The translations under genes were made by a program, and so were the position numbers. Positions 1-8,964 of a stretch of 64,000 nt of DNA are shown here, piece by piece (within the stretch, counting starts at the first letter, position 1; each line of letters starts with the position of its first letter). Below the pieces are notes generated by a model, which was not told the origin of the DNA, did not search any database, and saw only the letters and a list, made by a program, of their open reading frames with translations. The stretch lies in NCBI RefSeq assembly GCF_036346105.1, contig NZ_CP107811.1, forward strand, positions 2,548,501 through 2,612,500. Direction: 5' to 3'. This DNA is from Streptomyces sp. NBC_00539 (GTDB lineage: Bacteria > Actinomycetota > Actinomycetes > Streptomycetales > Streptomycetaceae).

Positions 1-33
1 CACCGAATCAGCCGCACTGTTAGGCTTGGACTC

Positions 34-450
34 ATGAGTGACCTGCTGGAACGACTTCGCGGACGCGGATGGCGCATGACCGCACAGCGGCGCGTCGTGG
101 CCGAGGTGCTCGACGGTGACCACGTTCACCTGACGGCCGACGAGGTGCACGCGCGCGCGGTGGCCAAGCTGCCGGAGATCTCCCGGGCAACGGTGTACAA
201 CACCCTGGGCGAGCTGGTCAGCCTCGGCGAGGTGCTGGAGGTGTCCACGGACCGCCGCGCCAAGCGGTACGACCCGAACGCCCACCGCGCGCACCAGCAC
301 CTGGTGTGCGCCCAGTGCGGCGCGATCCGCGACGTCCACCCCTCGGGGGACCCGCTGGCCGACCTGCCGGATGCGGAGCGGTTCGGCTTCGTGGTCTCGG
401 CGGTCGAGGTGACGTACCGGGGTGTGTGCCCGAACTGCGCGGGCGCGTAG
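34..450 (+). CDS. Fur-family metal/peroxide-responsive repressor
   Basis: A 138-residue Fur-family repressor. The N-terminal winged helix (about 1-80) carries the recognition segment ISRATVYNTL. The C-terminal half holds metal ligands in HRAHQHLVCAQC and a second CPNC pair near the end, so a structural zinc site of four cysteines is intact. The His/Asp pattern fits PerR/CatR-type peroxide sensors at least as well as iron-sensing Fur, but the sequence does not settle the metal. TAGGCT at 21-26 lies exactly seven bases before ATG and there is no good ribosome binding site, so the mRNA is probably leaderless. Any divergent target (a catalase in CatR-like cases) would lie left of the window and cannot be seen. 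Confidence 0.9.
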   Translation: MSDLLERLRGRGWRMTAQRRVVAEVLDGDHVHLTADEVHARAVAKLPEISRATVYNTLGELVSLGEVLEVSTDRRAKRYDPNAHRAHQHLVCAQCGAIRDVHPSGDPLADLPDAERFGFVVSAVEVTYRGVCPNCAGA

Positions 451-462
451 CCGTACACGGAA

Positions 463-497
463 GAAGGACCCGGAACCAGTCGGTTCCGGGCCCTTCC
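463..497 (+). terminator. Intrinsic terminator after the Fur-family gene
   Basis: A GC-rich hairpin (arms around GGACCCGGAACC and GGTTCCGGGCCC, loop AGTC) starts 13 bases after the stop codon and is followed by a pyrimidine-rich stretch. Confidence 0.7.
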
Positions 498-549
498 GCT
501 TTCCGCTTCGCTTCCGTATTCGCTTCGCTTCCGTTTCCGGTCGCGAAAT

Positions 550-588
550 GACCGAAGGCCCGGATCCATGGGATCCGGGCCTTCGGTT
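550..588 (-). terminator. Intrinsic terminator of the first tRNA-fMet gene
   Basis: A 17-bp perfect stem (ACCGAAGGCCCGGATCC and its complement around ATG) lies just downstream of the tRNA 3' end on the minus strand. Almost the same hairpin follows the second tRNA copy. Confidence 0.75.
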
Positions 589-592
589 TCAG

Positions 593-666
593 TAGCGGGG
601 ACAGGATTTGAACCTGCGACCTCTGGGTTATGAGCCCAGCGAGCTACCGAGCTGCTCCACCCCGCG
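593..666 (-). tRNA. Initiator tRNA-fMet (CAT), copy 1
   Basis: A 74-nt cloverleaf with a CAT anticodon. It is an initiator and not an elongator: the anticodon stem has the three consecutive G:C pairs (GGG/CCC) and the first acceptor position is unpaired (C1 facing T72). The T-loop GTTCAAATCC is intact. The CCA end is not encoded; the next bases are CTG. It is identical to the copy at 2862-2935. Confidence 0.97.
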
Positions 667-799
667 TCGGTAAACACGACTTTACGTGACGCACCCCGGC
701 AGATGCAAATCGCTTAACGATCGACCGGCTCGGCCCCGCGGGGGCACCTGCGGCGCCCCCGCACGCCCCCGCCGAAACCCCCGCGCACCCTCGCCAGGG

Positions 800-2656
800 C
801 TACGCCGAGAGCTCCTCCGCCAGCGCGTCCCGCAGCCGCCCCGCCCGCTCGGAGACCTCTGCCGGCCCCAGCTCCATGGCCCGCACGCACCACTTCTGCC
901 CCTCGTTGAGGTCCCCCTGCCGCGCCGCCAGCAGTGCCAGCCGCAGCGCCGCCCGCCCGTGGCCGGCCACCGCCGCCCGCGTCCACCACAGCGCCGCCTC
1001 CGGTTCGTTCCCCTCCCGGGCCAGCAGGAGCCCCAGGTTGAACGCCCCGTTGCGCGAGCCGGCCTCCGCCGCCTCCCGGTACCACCGCGCGGCCGCCGCC
1101 AGGTCACCCCGCGCCGCCGCCAGCATCCCGACCCTGACCTGGGCACGCCGGTGGCCCTGCTCGGCCGCGCGCTCGTACCACTCCTCGCTCTCGGTCCGCG
1201 CCGCCCCGCCGACCGGCTCGCCCAGCGCCACCGGCTCCGGCGGCGGGGCCAGCGACTCCAGCAGCGCGGCCAGCCTGAACGCCGCCTCCGCGCTGCCGCC
1301 GCCCGCCGCGCAGCGCAGGTGCCGTTCCGCCGCCCGCTCCTCGCCGTCCCGCACCAAGGCGATGCCGACCTGGAGCGCCGCGTCGGTGTGGCCCGCCGAC
1401 GCGGCCCGCTCGTACCACTTGAGCGCCGTGCGGTCCTCGTCCCGGCTGGCGAACAGGATCCCGAGGTTGAAGGCGGCGTCCACGCTGCCCGCCTCGGCCG
1501 CCTTGGAGAACCACGGCTCGGCCCCTTCCGCGTCCCCGCCCTGGAGCAGGAGGATCGCCAGGGCGTTGGCCGCCTCGCGGTGGCCCGCGTAGGCCGCCCG
1601 GCGGTACCACTGCTCGGCCTGCGCCGTCCGCTCCTGCGCGGCGCACAGCAGGGCGAGGTTGTACGCCCCGTTGTGGTCGCCCGCGTCCGTGGCGACCCGG
1701 TACCACTTCTCGGCCGTCTGGGTCTCGCCCCGCGCCGCGTGCAGGGCGCCCAGGGCGTTGGCCGCGTTGCCGTCGCCGTCCTCGGCGGCCCGCCGCCACC
1801 AGGTGGCCGCGCTCTCCTCGTCCCCGGCGTCGCGCAGCAGGAAGCCGAGGGCGCACGCGGCCCGCGCCTCCCCCTGCTTCGCCGAGGTCAGGTACCAGCG
1901 CCCCGCCTCCTTGAGCTCCCCGCGGGCCTCCAGCAGCGCGCCCAGGTGCAGCGCGGCGCGGCGGTGCCCGCGCGCGGCGGCCTGCCGGTACCACTGCTCG
2001 GCCTCGACGGGGTCGCCCTTCCTCAGGTGCCGGGCCAGCCGGTACGCGGCTTCGCGGTGCCCCTGTTCGGCCGCGGCGCGGAACCACCGCTCGACACCCT
2101 TGTCCCCCCGGTGTTCCAGCAGGTCGGCCAGCCCGTAGGCACCCAGGGCGTGACCGGACTCCGCCGCCTGGCGCATCCAGTACTCGGCCGCGGGTTCGTC
2201 GCCGCGCTCGCGGTAGTGCCGGCCCAGGGCGTGCGCGGCGGGCGCGGAACCGGCGACGGCGGCGACCCGCCACCAGCCGGCCGCCTCGTCGGGGTAGCCG
2301 CGCTGGTGCAGCAGCACCCCGAGGTTGTTGGCGGCGGCGCGGTCCCCCTCGGCGGTGGCCCCCCGCAGGTACGGCTCGGCCCCGGCCAGGTCGCCCCGGC
2401 GCAGCAGCAACGCCCCGAGCACGCTCATGGCGCCCGGGTCCCCCTTGTCGGCGGCCACGCGGTGCCGGGCCTCCAGCTCCGCGTCACTGGCCACGTCGGC
2501 TTCGACGAACGCTTCGTCCGCGAAATCCGCATCGGTCAATGCGGTCTGCGCGTTAACGGTCTGAGCCCCCTTTTCGGCTTCCCTGCCCGACTCGACCCCC
2601 GACCTCACAAACCGCCCTGTCTCCAGCAGAGTTGACCTGTCCCCCATAAATCCCAT
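800..2656 (-). CDS. Sel1/TPR-repeat protein
   Basis: A 618-residue protein made almost entirely of about 15 Sel1-like (TPR-type) repeats with the pattern A..LG.L...RGD...AE.WYRRAAEAGHR.AA. Such solenoids normally scaffold protein-protein contacts. There is no signal peptide or membrane segment. The start ATG at 2656 has AGGTGA seven bases upstream. The first 60 residues are acidic and not repeated. The gene sits alone between two identical initiator tRNA genes on the same strand. Partner and function are unknown. Confidence 0.9.
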   Translation of the reverse strand: MGFMGDRSTLLETGRFVRSGVESGREAEKGAQTVNAQTALTDADFADEAFVEADVASDAELEARHRVAADKGDPGAMSVLGALLLRRGDLAGAEPYLRGATAEGDRAAANNLGVLLHQRGYPDEAAGWWRVAAVAGSAPAAHALGRHYRERGDEPAAEYWMRQAAESGHALGAYGLADLLEHRGDKGVERWFRAAAEQGHREAAYRLARHLRKGDPVEAEQWYRQAAARGHRRAALHLGALLEARGELKEAGRWYLTSAKQGEARAACALGFLLRDAGDEESAATWWRRAAEDGDGNAANALGALHAARGETQTAEKWYRVATDAGDHNGAYNLALLCAAQERTAQAEQWYRRAAYAGHREAANALAILLLQGGDAEGAEPWFSKAAEAGSVDAAFNLGILFASRDEDRTALKWYERAASAGHTDAALQVGIALVRDGEERAAERHLRCAAGGGSAEAAFRLAALLESLAPPPEPVALGEPVGGAARTESEEWYERAAEQGHRRAQVRVGMLAAARGDLAAAARWYREAAEAGSRNGAFNLGLLLAREGNEPEAALWWTRAAVAGHGRAALRLALLAARQGDLNEGQKWCVRAMELGPAEVSERAGRLRDALAEELSA

Positions 2657-2820
2657 CGTCGCATCACCTGCTACCCGCGTACACCTGGTATGTCGCAGCC
2701 AGTGAGGTCACTACAGCGTTTTGTCGACATGCCCACAGAGAGACAAGTCAAACACGCTCCCACCCCAACTCACCCGCCCCAGTGACCCCGTGTGCTGCCG
2801 GGTCGGTCCCCCCGGACACG

Positions 2821-2855
2821 ACGAAGGCCCGGATCCCATGGATCCGGGCCTTCGT
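2821..2855 (-). terminator. Intrinsic terminator of the second tRNA-fMet gene
   Basis: A 15-bp stem (ACGAAGGCCCGGATC and its complement) immediately downstream of the tRNA on the minus strand, nearly identical to the hairpin at 550-588. Confidence 0.75.
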
Positions 2856-2861
2856 TTTCAG

Positions 2862-2935
2862 TAGCGGGGACAGGATTTGAACCTGCGACCTCTGGGTTAT
2901 GAGCCCAGCGAGCTACCGAGCTGCTCCACCCCGCG
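2862..2935 (-). tRNA. Initiator tRNA-fMet (CAT), copy 2
   Basis: The same 74-nt sequence as copy 1, with the same initiator hallmarks: GGG/CCC in the anticodon stem, C1-T72 mismatch, anticodon CAT, no encoded CCA. Tandem identical copies separated by one protein gene point to a tRNA-plus-terminator duplication. Confidence 0.97.
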
Positions 2936-2987
2936 TCGGTGAAACCACAGTATCACGACGCGGGGCCGGGCCATTACCCGGTGATCA

Positions 2988-5873
2988 TCAGCTGCTCGGC
3001 TTGGGGGCCGTCAGCTTCGCCTCGGCTTCGACCGCACGCTGGAGCGCCGCCTTGATGTCGTCCTGCGCCTTGCCGAATGCCGTCCAGTCGCCCGCCTGGC
3101 GTGCCTTCTCCGCCGCCTCGATGGCCTTCTGCGCATCGGACAGGGCCGCCTTGACCGTCGGGTCCTGCGTACCCGGCGTGGTGGTGCCCTCGCCCGGCGG
3201 GGTCGTGGGGGTGGTCGGCGTCGTCGGCGCGCTCGGCGCCTCCGCCCCGAACACCACGTTCAGCGCCTTCTCCAGCGTGTCCTCGAAGGCCGTCTGGCCG
3301 CCGTACGTCACCAGCACCTTGCGCAGCGTCGGGTACTTGAGGCCGCCGCCCTTGACGTACACCGGCTCCACGTTCAGCACGCCGTCGTCCAGCGGCACCG
3401 TCAGCAGGTTTCCGTACTCCACCTGGGAGTCGCCCCGGCTCAGGATGTTGATCTCCTGGGCGATCTCCGGCTTGGAGTTGAACTTGCTCTGGACCTGCTT
3501 GGGTCCGTCGACCGGGGTACTGGTCGGCAGTTTCAGGATGCGGATCTTGCCGTAGTCCGGGGTGCCCGGATCGGCGTTGACCGCCATGAAGGCGCTCAGG
3601 TTGTCCCGGCCGTTCGGCGTGAACGTCGTCGTCAGCGAGAACGCCTGGTCCTTCTGTCCCGGCATCTTCATCGACAGGTAGTACGGCGGCACCGCGCTGC
3701 CCGTCTTGGTGGTCGGGTCGTCCGGAACGGCCCAGACCTCCGAGCCGCTGAGGAACGTCTGGGCGTCGGTGACGTGGTAGCGGGTGAGCAGTTCGCGCTG
3801 CACCTTGTAGAGGTCCTGCGGATAGCGCATGTGGTCGATGAGCGCCTTGGGGATCTCGCTCTTGGCCTTGACGGTGCCGGGGAACGCCTTCATCCAGGTC
3901 TTGAGGACCGGGTCCTGGGTGTCCCACTGGTACAACTTGATCGTTCCGTCGTAGGCGTCGACGGTGGCCTTCACCGAGTTCCGGATGTAGTTGACCCGGT
4001 TCTCCTGAGCGACGACGGCGCGCTGGCTGTTGGTGAGCGAGTCCGCCGTGGAGTCGCCGAGCGTGGTGCGCGAGGCGTACGGGTAGCCGTTCGTCGTCGT
4101 GTAGGCGTCCACGATCCACTGGATGCGGCCGTCGACCACGGCCGGGTAGGCCGCGCCGTCGATGGTCAGCCAGGGGGCCACGGCCTCGACGCGCTCCTTG
4201 GGCGTGCGGTTGTACAGGATCCGCGAACCGTCGCCGATGGCGCCGGAGTACAGGATCTGCGGTTCGCTGAACGCGAGGGCGTAGGCGGCCCGGTTGACCG
4301 GGTTGTCGAGGCTGACACCGCTCTTGCCGGTGTAGCTCGTCTCCTTCTCGCCCTTGTCGTCGGAGTAGTCGAGCTCCTTCTGCGGACCGCCGACGATCGA
4401 GTACTGCTTCGTCTGCTCGCCGTAGTAGATCTGCTGCTTGAAGGCGTTCCCGGTACCGAACTCTCCCTTGGAGGGCAGGTCGGACTGGATGAAGACCGGG
4501 TCGCCGTTCTTGGTGACCTCGGTGCCCTTGGCGGCGACCACGCCGTAGCCGTGCGTGTACCGGAAGTGGTCGTTGATCCAGTTGTTCTTCGGGATGCCCG
4601 CGAGGTTCAGCTCGCGCAGGCCGATGACGGTGTCCTGGCCCTTGTAGCGGTCGACGGCGAGCGTCGCGGGGAAGCCGTAGTAGCCCTTGACCTGCTGGAG
4701 CTGCTGGAAGGCCGGCGAGACGATGTTCGGGTCGAGCAGGCGGATGCTCGCCGTGGTGTCCGCGTTGGCCCGCAGCTTCGCCTGGTCCGTGTTGGACCCG
4801 GTTCCCGGGTAGTCCTTCACCTCGGCGTTGGCGATGCCGTACGCGTTCCGCGTCGCCTCGATGTTCTTCTCGACGTACGGCGACTCCTTGGCCTGCTCGT
4901 TCGGCTGGACCTGGAACTTCTGCACGATCGCCGGGTACAGCCCGCCGATGAGGATCGCCGAGAGGACCATCAGGCCGAAGCCGATGACCGGCAGCTGCCA
5001 GGTCCGGCGCCACAGCGTGGCGAAGAACAGCAGGGCGCAGATCGCGGCGATGGCGACGAGGATCGTCTTGGCCGGGAGGTAGGCGTTGGCGTCGACGTAC
5101 CGCAGGCCGGTCCAGTTGTCGGCGGCCTTGAAGTCACTGGACTTCACCGCGAGGCCGTACCGGTCGAGCCAGTACGCGATCGCCTTGAAGGTCACGAACA
5201 GCCCGAGCAGCACCGACAGGTGGCCCGTGGCGGCGGCGGTGGCCCGGGCGCCGGGGCTGGTCACGCGCAGGCCGCCGTACAGGTAGTGAACGACGACGGC
5301 GGCGATCACCGACAGCACGACCGCCGCGAACCCGAAGCCCAGCAGGAAGCGGTACCAGGGCAGGTCGAAGGTGTAGAAGGACACGTCCAGACCGAACTGG
5401 GGGTCCTTCTGCCCGAAGGGCACCCCGTTCACATACATCAGCCAGGTCTTCCACTGGCCGGCCGCGGACGCCCCCGCGATCAGCCCGACGATCGCGGCGA
5501 TGCCCAGGAGCAGCCACTTCTTGTACGGCGCGACGCTCATCCGGTAGCGGTCGAGGCTCTGCTGCTCCATCGACATCGCGCTGAGCGGCGGCCTCAGCCG
5601 GTGCGCCAGCCAGATGTTGAACCCGACGGCTCCCGCCATCAGCAGTCCGAACACCGCGAAGAGGCCGGTCTTGGTCCACAGGGTGGTGGTGAACACACTG
5701 GAGAAGGCGACGGAGCGGAACCAGAGCCAGTCGGTCCAAAAGCCCGCGAACATGATGAACGCCATGGCCAGCACGGCCAGAACGCCCAGAGTCATCAGAA
5801 GAGTGCGGGCACGCCGGGAGGGGCGGCCGACTCTCATCCGTGGCCCGGAGGGGCCTGCGCCGCGGTCCGGCAT
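2988..5873 (-). CDS. UPF0182 family large membrane protein
   Basis: A member of UPF0182 (COG1615), conserved in actinobacteria and of unknown function. About seven hydrophobic helices lie in the first third (first one around [19 protein letters not shown], preceded by a basic stretch). A long, probably extracytoplasmic part and an Ala/Lys/Glu-rich tail follow; a [19 protein letters not shown] linker precedes a helical C terminus. I chose ATG 5873 ([10 protein letters not shown]), where the N-terminal length suits the family. ATG 5951 would add 26 residues, and neither has a clear ribosome binding site. The M. tuberculosis counterpart should be Rv3193c, which, as here, neighbours a PDZ protease gene. 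Confidence 0.9.
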   Translation of the reverse strand: MPDRGAGPSGPRMRVGRPSRRARTLLMTLGVLAVLAMAFIMFAGFWTDWLWFRSVAFSSVFTTTLWTKTGLFAVFGLLMAGAVGFNIWLAHRLRPPLSAMSMEQQSLDRYRMSVAPYKKWLLLGIAAIVGLIAGASAAGQWKTWLMYVNGVPFGQKDPQFGLDVSFYTFDLPWYRFLLGFGFAAVVLSVIAAVVVHYLYGGLRVTSPGARATAAATGHLSVLLGLFVTFKAIAYWLDRYGLAVKSSDFKAADNWTGLRYVDANAYLPAKTILVAIAAICALLFFATLWRRTWQLPVIGFGLMVLSAILIGGLYPAIVQKFQVQPNEQAKESPYVEKNIEATRNAYGIANAEVKDYPGTGSNTDQAKLRANADTTASIRLLDPNIVSPAFQQLQQVKGYYGFPATLAVDRYKGQDTVIGLRELNLAGIPKNNWINDHFRYTHGYGVVAAKGTEVTKNGDPVFIQSDLPSKGEFGTGNAFKQQIYYGEQTKQYSIVGGPQKELDYSDDKGEKETSYTGKSGVSLDNPVNRAAYALAFSEPQILYSGAIGDGSRILYNRTPKERVEAVAPWLTIDGAAYPAVVDGRIQWIVDAYTTTNGYPYASRTTLGDSTADSLTNSQRAVVAQENRVNYIRNSVKATVDAYDGTIKLYQWDTQDPVLKTWMKAFPGTVKAKSEIPKALIDHMRYPQDLYKVQRELLTRYHVTDAQTFLSGSEVWAVPDDPTTKTGSAVPPYYLSMKMPGQKDQAFSLTTTFTPNGRDNLSAFMAVNADPGTPDYGKIRILKLPTSTPVDGPKQVQSKFNSKPEIAQEINILSRGDSQVEYGNLLTVPLDDGVLNVEPVYVKGGGLKYPTLRKVLVTYGGQTAFEDTLEKALNVVFGAEAPSAPTTPTTPTTPPGEGTTTPGTQDPTVKAALSDAQKAIEAAEKARQAGDWTAFGKAQDDIKAALQRAVEAEAKLTAPKPSS

Positions 5874-6004
5874 CTGGAAAGCCAAGGTGCGCACCTCTGA
5901 AAGTCGCTGGGGCTGGTCATCGACGGGCCCCCGATCGTAGAGCCCACTCATGCAACTTACTGAGGCTTTGGTCAGTTCCCGCTATCCGGTCCGAAGGAGG
6001 CAGG

Positions 6005-6571
6005 ATGTTGTCCATGTCCAACCTTTCGCCTTCCGGCACTCCCATGGCGGCCGGCCCGCTGACCCGCGCCTGCCTCGAAATCGACGAGTACGCGGCCGGC
6101 CTCGGCTGGGACCGGCCGGCCCGGCTGTTCGCCCTCGTCGACACCGCCCGCCTGCGCAGGCAGGAGCCCCGGCTGGCCGGCCAGCTCGGTCTCGACCAGG
6201 ACGACACCGGCAAGTCCTCCCTGACCCCGATCGAGCAGGAGGAGGTGCCCGCCGACACCCCGCTCGACAAGTTCCTGGGCACCATCGCCTGGCCCGACGC
6301 GGTCGTGGGCTGCGCGCTGACCGTGGAGCGGCTGATGCTGCCGCCGTCCGCGGAGGCCTCCGTACCGGAGGGGCTGAGCGACAAGCAGCTCGCGAAGTGG
6401 GTCGCCTCGCACCCCGAGCGGCAGGAGGTCCGCCTCACGGTGGCGGTGCTGCGGGACGGGTCGCGCGAGTCGGCGGTCCGGCTGCGGGAGAAGGACTCGT
6501 CGAGCGAGGTACTCACCGGCGAGGGGCTGGTGCCCGGGCTGGCGGAGGCGCTGGCGGCGACCTTCGCGTAG
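6005..6571 (+). CDS. PPA1309-like conserved actinobacterial protein
   Basis: A 188-residue soluble protein of the PPA1309-like family, found widely in actinobacteria without known function. It is divergent from UPF0182 and convergent with the PDZ protease gene, matching the usual neighbourhood. GAAGGAGG at 5993-6000 supports a start at ATG 6005; TTG 6008 and ATG 6014 are possible alternatives. No membrane segment or catalytic motif is visible; the sequence has a typical mixed alpha/beta composition. Confidence 0.85.
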   Translation: MLSMSNLSPSGTPMAAGPLTRACLEIDEYAAGLGWDRPARLFALVDTARLRRQEPRLAGQLGLDQDDTGKSSLTPIEQEEVPADTPLDKFLGTIAWPDAVVGCALTVERLMLPPSAEASVPEGLSDKQLAKWVASHPERQEVRLTVAVLRDGSRESAVRLREKDSSSEVLTGEGLVPGLAEALAATFA

Positions 6572-6600
6572 CCGCGCGGGCCGGGGGGCCTGGGGGCCGG

Positions 6601-7689
6601 TCAGTGCGTGGTGCAGCCGGGCAGCCCGGCCGTGTCCCCCTTGCCGATCTTCTCCAGTGCCTGTTCGGCGTCGCCGATGGTGGAGACCTTGACCAGGGTC
6701 AGGCCGTCGGGGACGTGCGCGGCGGCGGAGGCGCAGTTCTCGGCGGGCGTGAGGAAGTACCGGGCGCCCGCCTTGCGGGCCCCGATGGTCTTCATCTGGA
6801 TGCCGCCGATCGGGCCCACCTTGCCCGCGTCGTCGATGGTGCCGGTGCCCGCGATGAACTTCCCGCCGGTCAGGTCGGCGGGGGTGAGCTTGTCGACGAT
6901 GCCGAGCGCGAACATCAGGCCGGCGCTGGGGCCGCCGACGTCGGCGAGCTTGATGTCGATGGGGAACGGGAAGGTGTGGTCGACGCCGGCGCGGATGCCG
7001 ACGATGGCGTGACCGTCGTCCTGCGCCTTCCCGGCGACGATCGTGACCTTGGCCGTGGTGGCGGGCTCGCGGCCCGCCTTCTCGGCCTCGGCCGCGTCGG
7101 CGGCGGGAACGATGGTGAACTCGACCGGCTCCCCGGGCTTGTGCTTGGTCACGAGCTTGGCCACGTCGCCCGGTTCCGTCACCGGGGCGCCGTCCACGGA
7201 CTTGATCACGTCACCGGCGTGCAGCTTGCCCTCGGAGGGGCTGCCCTTGACCACGGTGGAGACGACGACACGGACCGGGACCTCGATGCCCAGCTGCTTG
7301 AGGGCCGCCACCTTCGCGCTCTCCTGCGACTGGCTGAACTCCTCGGCGTTCTCCTGCGTGGACTGCTTGTCCGTCTTGCCGTCCGGATAGAGGTTCTCGT
7401 GCGGCACGACGATGTTGTCCCCGGCCAGCCAGCCGTACACCGCTTCCAGCAGGTTCATGTCGTAGTCCGCCCCGGTGACGCGGACCGTCGTCATGTTGAG
7501 GTGCCCGGTGGTGGGGTAGGTCTTGTGCCCCGAGATGTTCAGGACGGGCTCGCCGTGCGATTCGCCGAGCGTGTTCACGGTGGGGCCGGGGCTCATCTCG
7601 GAGTACGGGACCTTGAGGAAAACCCCTGCGCAGAGCAGTGCGAACAGCATGAGGGTGGAAGCGAGCATCGTCGCAGTGCGGCGTGGCAT
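6601..7689 (-). CDS. PDZ-domain Lon-type secreted serine protease (YlbL-like)
   Basis: A 362-residue membrane-anchored protease of family S16 with the YlbL layout. One N-terminal transmembrane helix (about 8-25) is followed by an extracytoplasmic part with a PDZ domain (about 135-195) and a Lon-like catalytic domain. The catalytic serine is Ser255 in GGPSAG and the general-base lysine is Lys300 in GGIQMK; both are present. PDZ proteases of this type cleave membrane or secreted substrates. TACTGT at 7696-7701, six bases before ATG, and no ribosome binding site suggest a leaderless mRNA. The stop is 29 bases from the convergent gene at 6571. Confidence 0.93.
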   Translation of the reverse strand: MPRRTATMLASTLMLFALLCAGVFLKVPYSEMSPGPTVNTLGESHGEPVLNISGHKTYPTTGHLNMTTVRVTGADYDMNLLEAVYGWLAGDNIVVPHENLYPDGKTDKQSTQENAEEFSQSQESAKVAALKQLGIEVPVRVVVSTVVKGSPSEGKLHAGDVIKSVDGAPVTEPGDVAKLVTKHKPGEPVEFTIVPAADAAEAEKAGREPATTAKVTIVAGKAQDDGHAIVGIRAGVDHTFPFPIDIKLADVGGPSAGLMFALGIVDKLTPADLTGGKFIAGTGTIDDAGKVGPIGGIQMKTIGARKAGARYFLTPAENCASAAAHVPDGLTLVKVSTIGDAEQALEKIGKGDTAGLPGCTTH

Positions 7690-7796
7690 GGACCGACAGT
7701 ACGGGACGCCTTGGACGGGCTGCCCGTGGGGCCGGTCCGTACGTGGTTCGTCCGCGGACTTCTCAGGGGATTCTCAGGCGGACCTCGCGGGACGCG

Positions 7797-8030
7797 TCAG
7801 ACGGCGTCGGAACCGGAGTGCGCCTTCTCCCTCTTTTCGGTGCCGCTCGTGGTGGTGCGGATCGTTGCGGGACGGGTCTGCTCGACCTGGTCCATGGCCT
7901 CACGGAAACGTGCGTAGCCGGTGAGCTCGGATATGTCGCCGGTCGTGCGGTCGCGCGCCGCCCAGCTCCCCCATATCGCCGCTCCGATGGCGGCGAACAG
8001 CGGAATCAGCAACCACGCCAGTGACGCCAT
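7797..8030 (-). CDS. Small single-pass membrane protein
   Basis: A 77-residue protein with one N-terminal hydrophobic helix (about 3-23, LAWLLIPLFAAIGAAIWGSW) and a charged cytoplasmic tail. GGGAGG seven bases before ATG 8030 is a strong ribosome binding site. It is read in the same direction as the downstream PDZ protease, 107 bases away. I recognise no functional motif. Confidence 0.75.
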   Translation of the reverse strand: MASLAWLLIPLFAAIGAAIWGSWAARDRTTGDISELTGYARFREAMDQVEQTRPATIRTTTSGTEKREKAHSGSDAV

Positions 8031-8176
8031 GGACGTGCCTCCCTGCCCCGAAAGTACGTGTCGTTGGTGGCTTCAACGCTCGTGCCCGGAAAGGGGTTAC
8101 GCAAATCGAGGGCGTGTTGCGCGGCCGAACGGGTGTGAGGCTACCCCCTTACGGGGGCTGTACCGGAGCCGGGGGT

Positions 8177-8647
8177 TCAGCAGGCCCCGACCCACTCCTC
8201 CGTGCCGTCGGCGAAGGTCTGGTGCTTCCAGATGGGGACCTCGTGCTTGAGGTCGTCGATCAGCATCCGGCAGGCCTCGAAGGCCTCCCCGCGGTGCGGG
8301 CAGGACACGGCCACGACCACCGCCAGGTCGCCCACCGACAGGTCGCCGACGCGGTGCACGGCGGCGAGGGCACGGACCGGGTACTTCTCCACGACGTGCT
8401 CGGCGATCCGGCGCATCTCGGCCTCGGCCGTGGGGTGGCAGGAGTAGCCGAGGGAGTCGACGTCGGCGCCGCCGTCGTGGTTGCGCACCGTACCGACGAA
8501 GAGGGTCGTGCCGCCCGTCGCGTCGTCGCCGACCGCCTCGAAGACCTCGTCGATCGAGAGCGGGGTCTCGCGGATCGCGAGCAGCCGGATCGGATCCTGG
8601 GCGGCCTGCTCGCCGGGGTGGTCGAAGTGCGGTGCCATACAGCCCAT
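8177..8647 (-). CDS. moaE: Molybdopterin synthase catalytic subunit MoaE
   Basis: Large subunit of molybdopterin synthase. It inserts sulfur from thiocarboxylated MoaD into precursor Z to form molybdopterin. The family features are visible: FVGTVRNHDGG near residue 50, HRVGDLSVGD near 100, and the lysine-bearing VPIWKHQ segment near 140 that forms the active site. Length (156) is normal. ATG 8647 is used; ATG 8638 three codons on is equally possible. No moaD is nearby, but moeZ at 39.6-40.7 kb could charge it with sulfur. Confidence 0.93.
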   Translation of the reverse strand: MGCMAPHFDHPGEQAAQDPIRLLAIRETPLSIDEVFEAVGDDATGGTTLFVGTVRNHDGGADVDSLGYSCHPTAEAEMRRIAEHVVEKYPVRALAAVHRVGDLSVGDLAVVVAVSCPHRGEAFEACRMLIDDLKHEVPIWKHQTFADGTEEWVGAC

Positions 8648-8770
8648 CGTGCCCTAGCGGGGGCCTCGGCGAAATAGCCGATTCACCCGGCCCTCGGCGG
8701 CCGCCTTGGGAGCCTCCTACAGGAAGCCGTGGTGGCGGCCGCCCGGCGAGGTGGCCGTCCGGGCCCGGGG

Positions 8771-8817
8771 ACACCGGAACGCCGGGACGCCGGAGCGCCG
8801 GGACGCCGGAGCGCCGG
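8771..8817. repeat. Short GC-rich tandem repeat
   Basis: A period of about 16 bp (GCCGGGACGCCGGAGC) repeated nearly three times in the gap between moaE and the SDR gene. Confidence 0.7.
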
Positions 8818-8850
8818 GGCGGGCCGCGGTGCGGGGCCGGCCGGCCCGCT

Positions 8851-8964
8851 CGGATACCGCGGCGCTCGCGGGCCCGGGGCGCCCGGCCGGCTCAGATACC
8901 GCGGCGCTCGCGGGCCCGGGGCGCCCGGCCGGCTCAGATACCGCGGCGCTTGCGGGCCCGGCGC
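8851..8964. repeat. 42-bp tandem repeat spanning a gene's 3' end
   Basis: Three head-to-tail units start at 8851, 8893 and 8935. The third, slightly diverged, contains the last codons and stop of the SDR gene; the other two lie beyond the stop. The unit begins CAGATACCGCGGCGCTCGCG. Confidence 0.9.

Noticed and set aside
686-2635. Long plus-strand reading frame opposite the Sel1 gene
   Set aside because: Arg/Pro-rich with no domain; an antisense shadow caused by high GC.
3774-5900. 708-codon plus-strand frame opposite UPF0182
   Set aside because: Low complexity, no ribosome binding site; the opposite strand encodes a clear conserved family.
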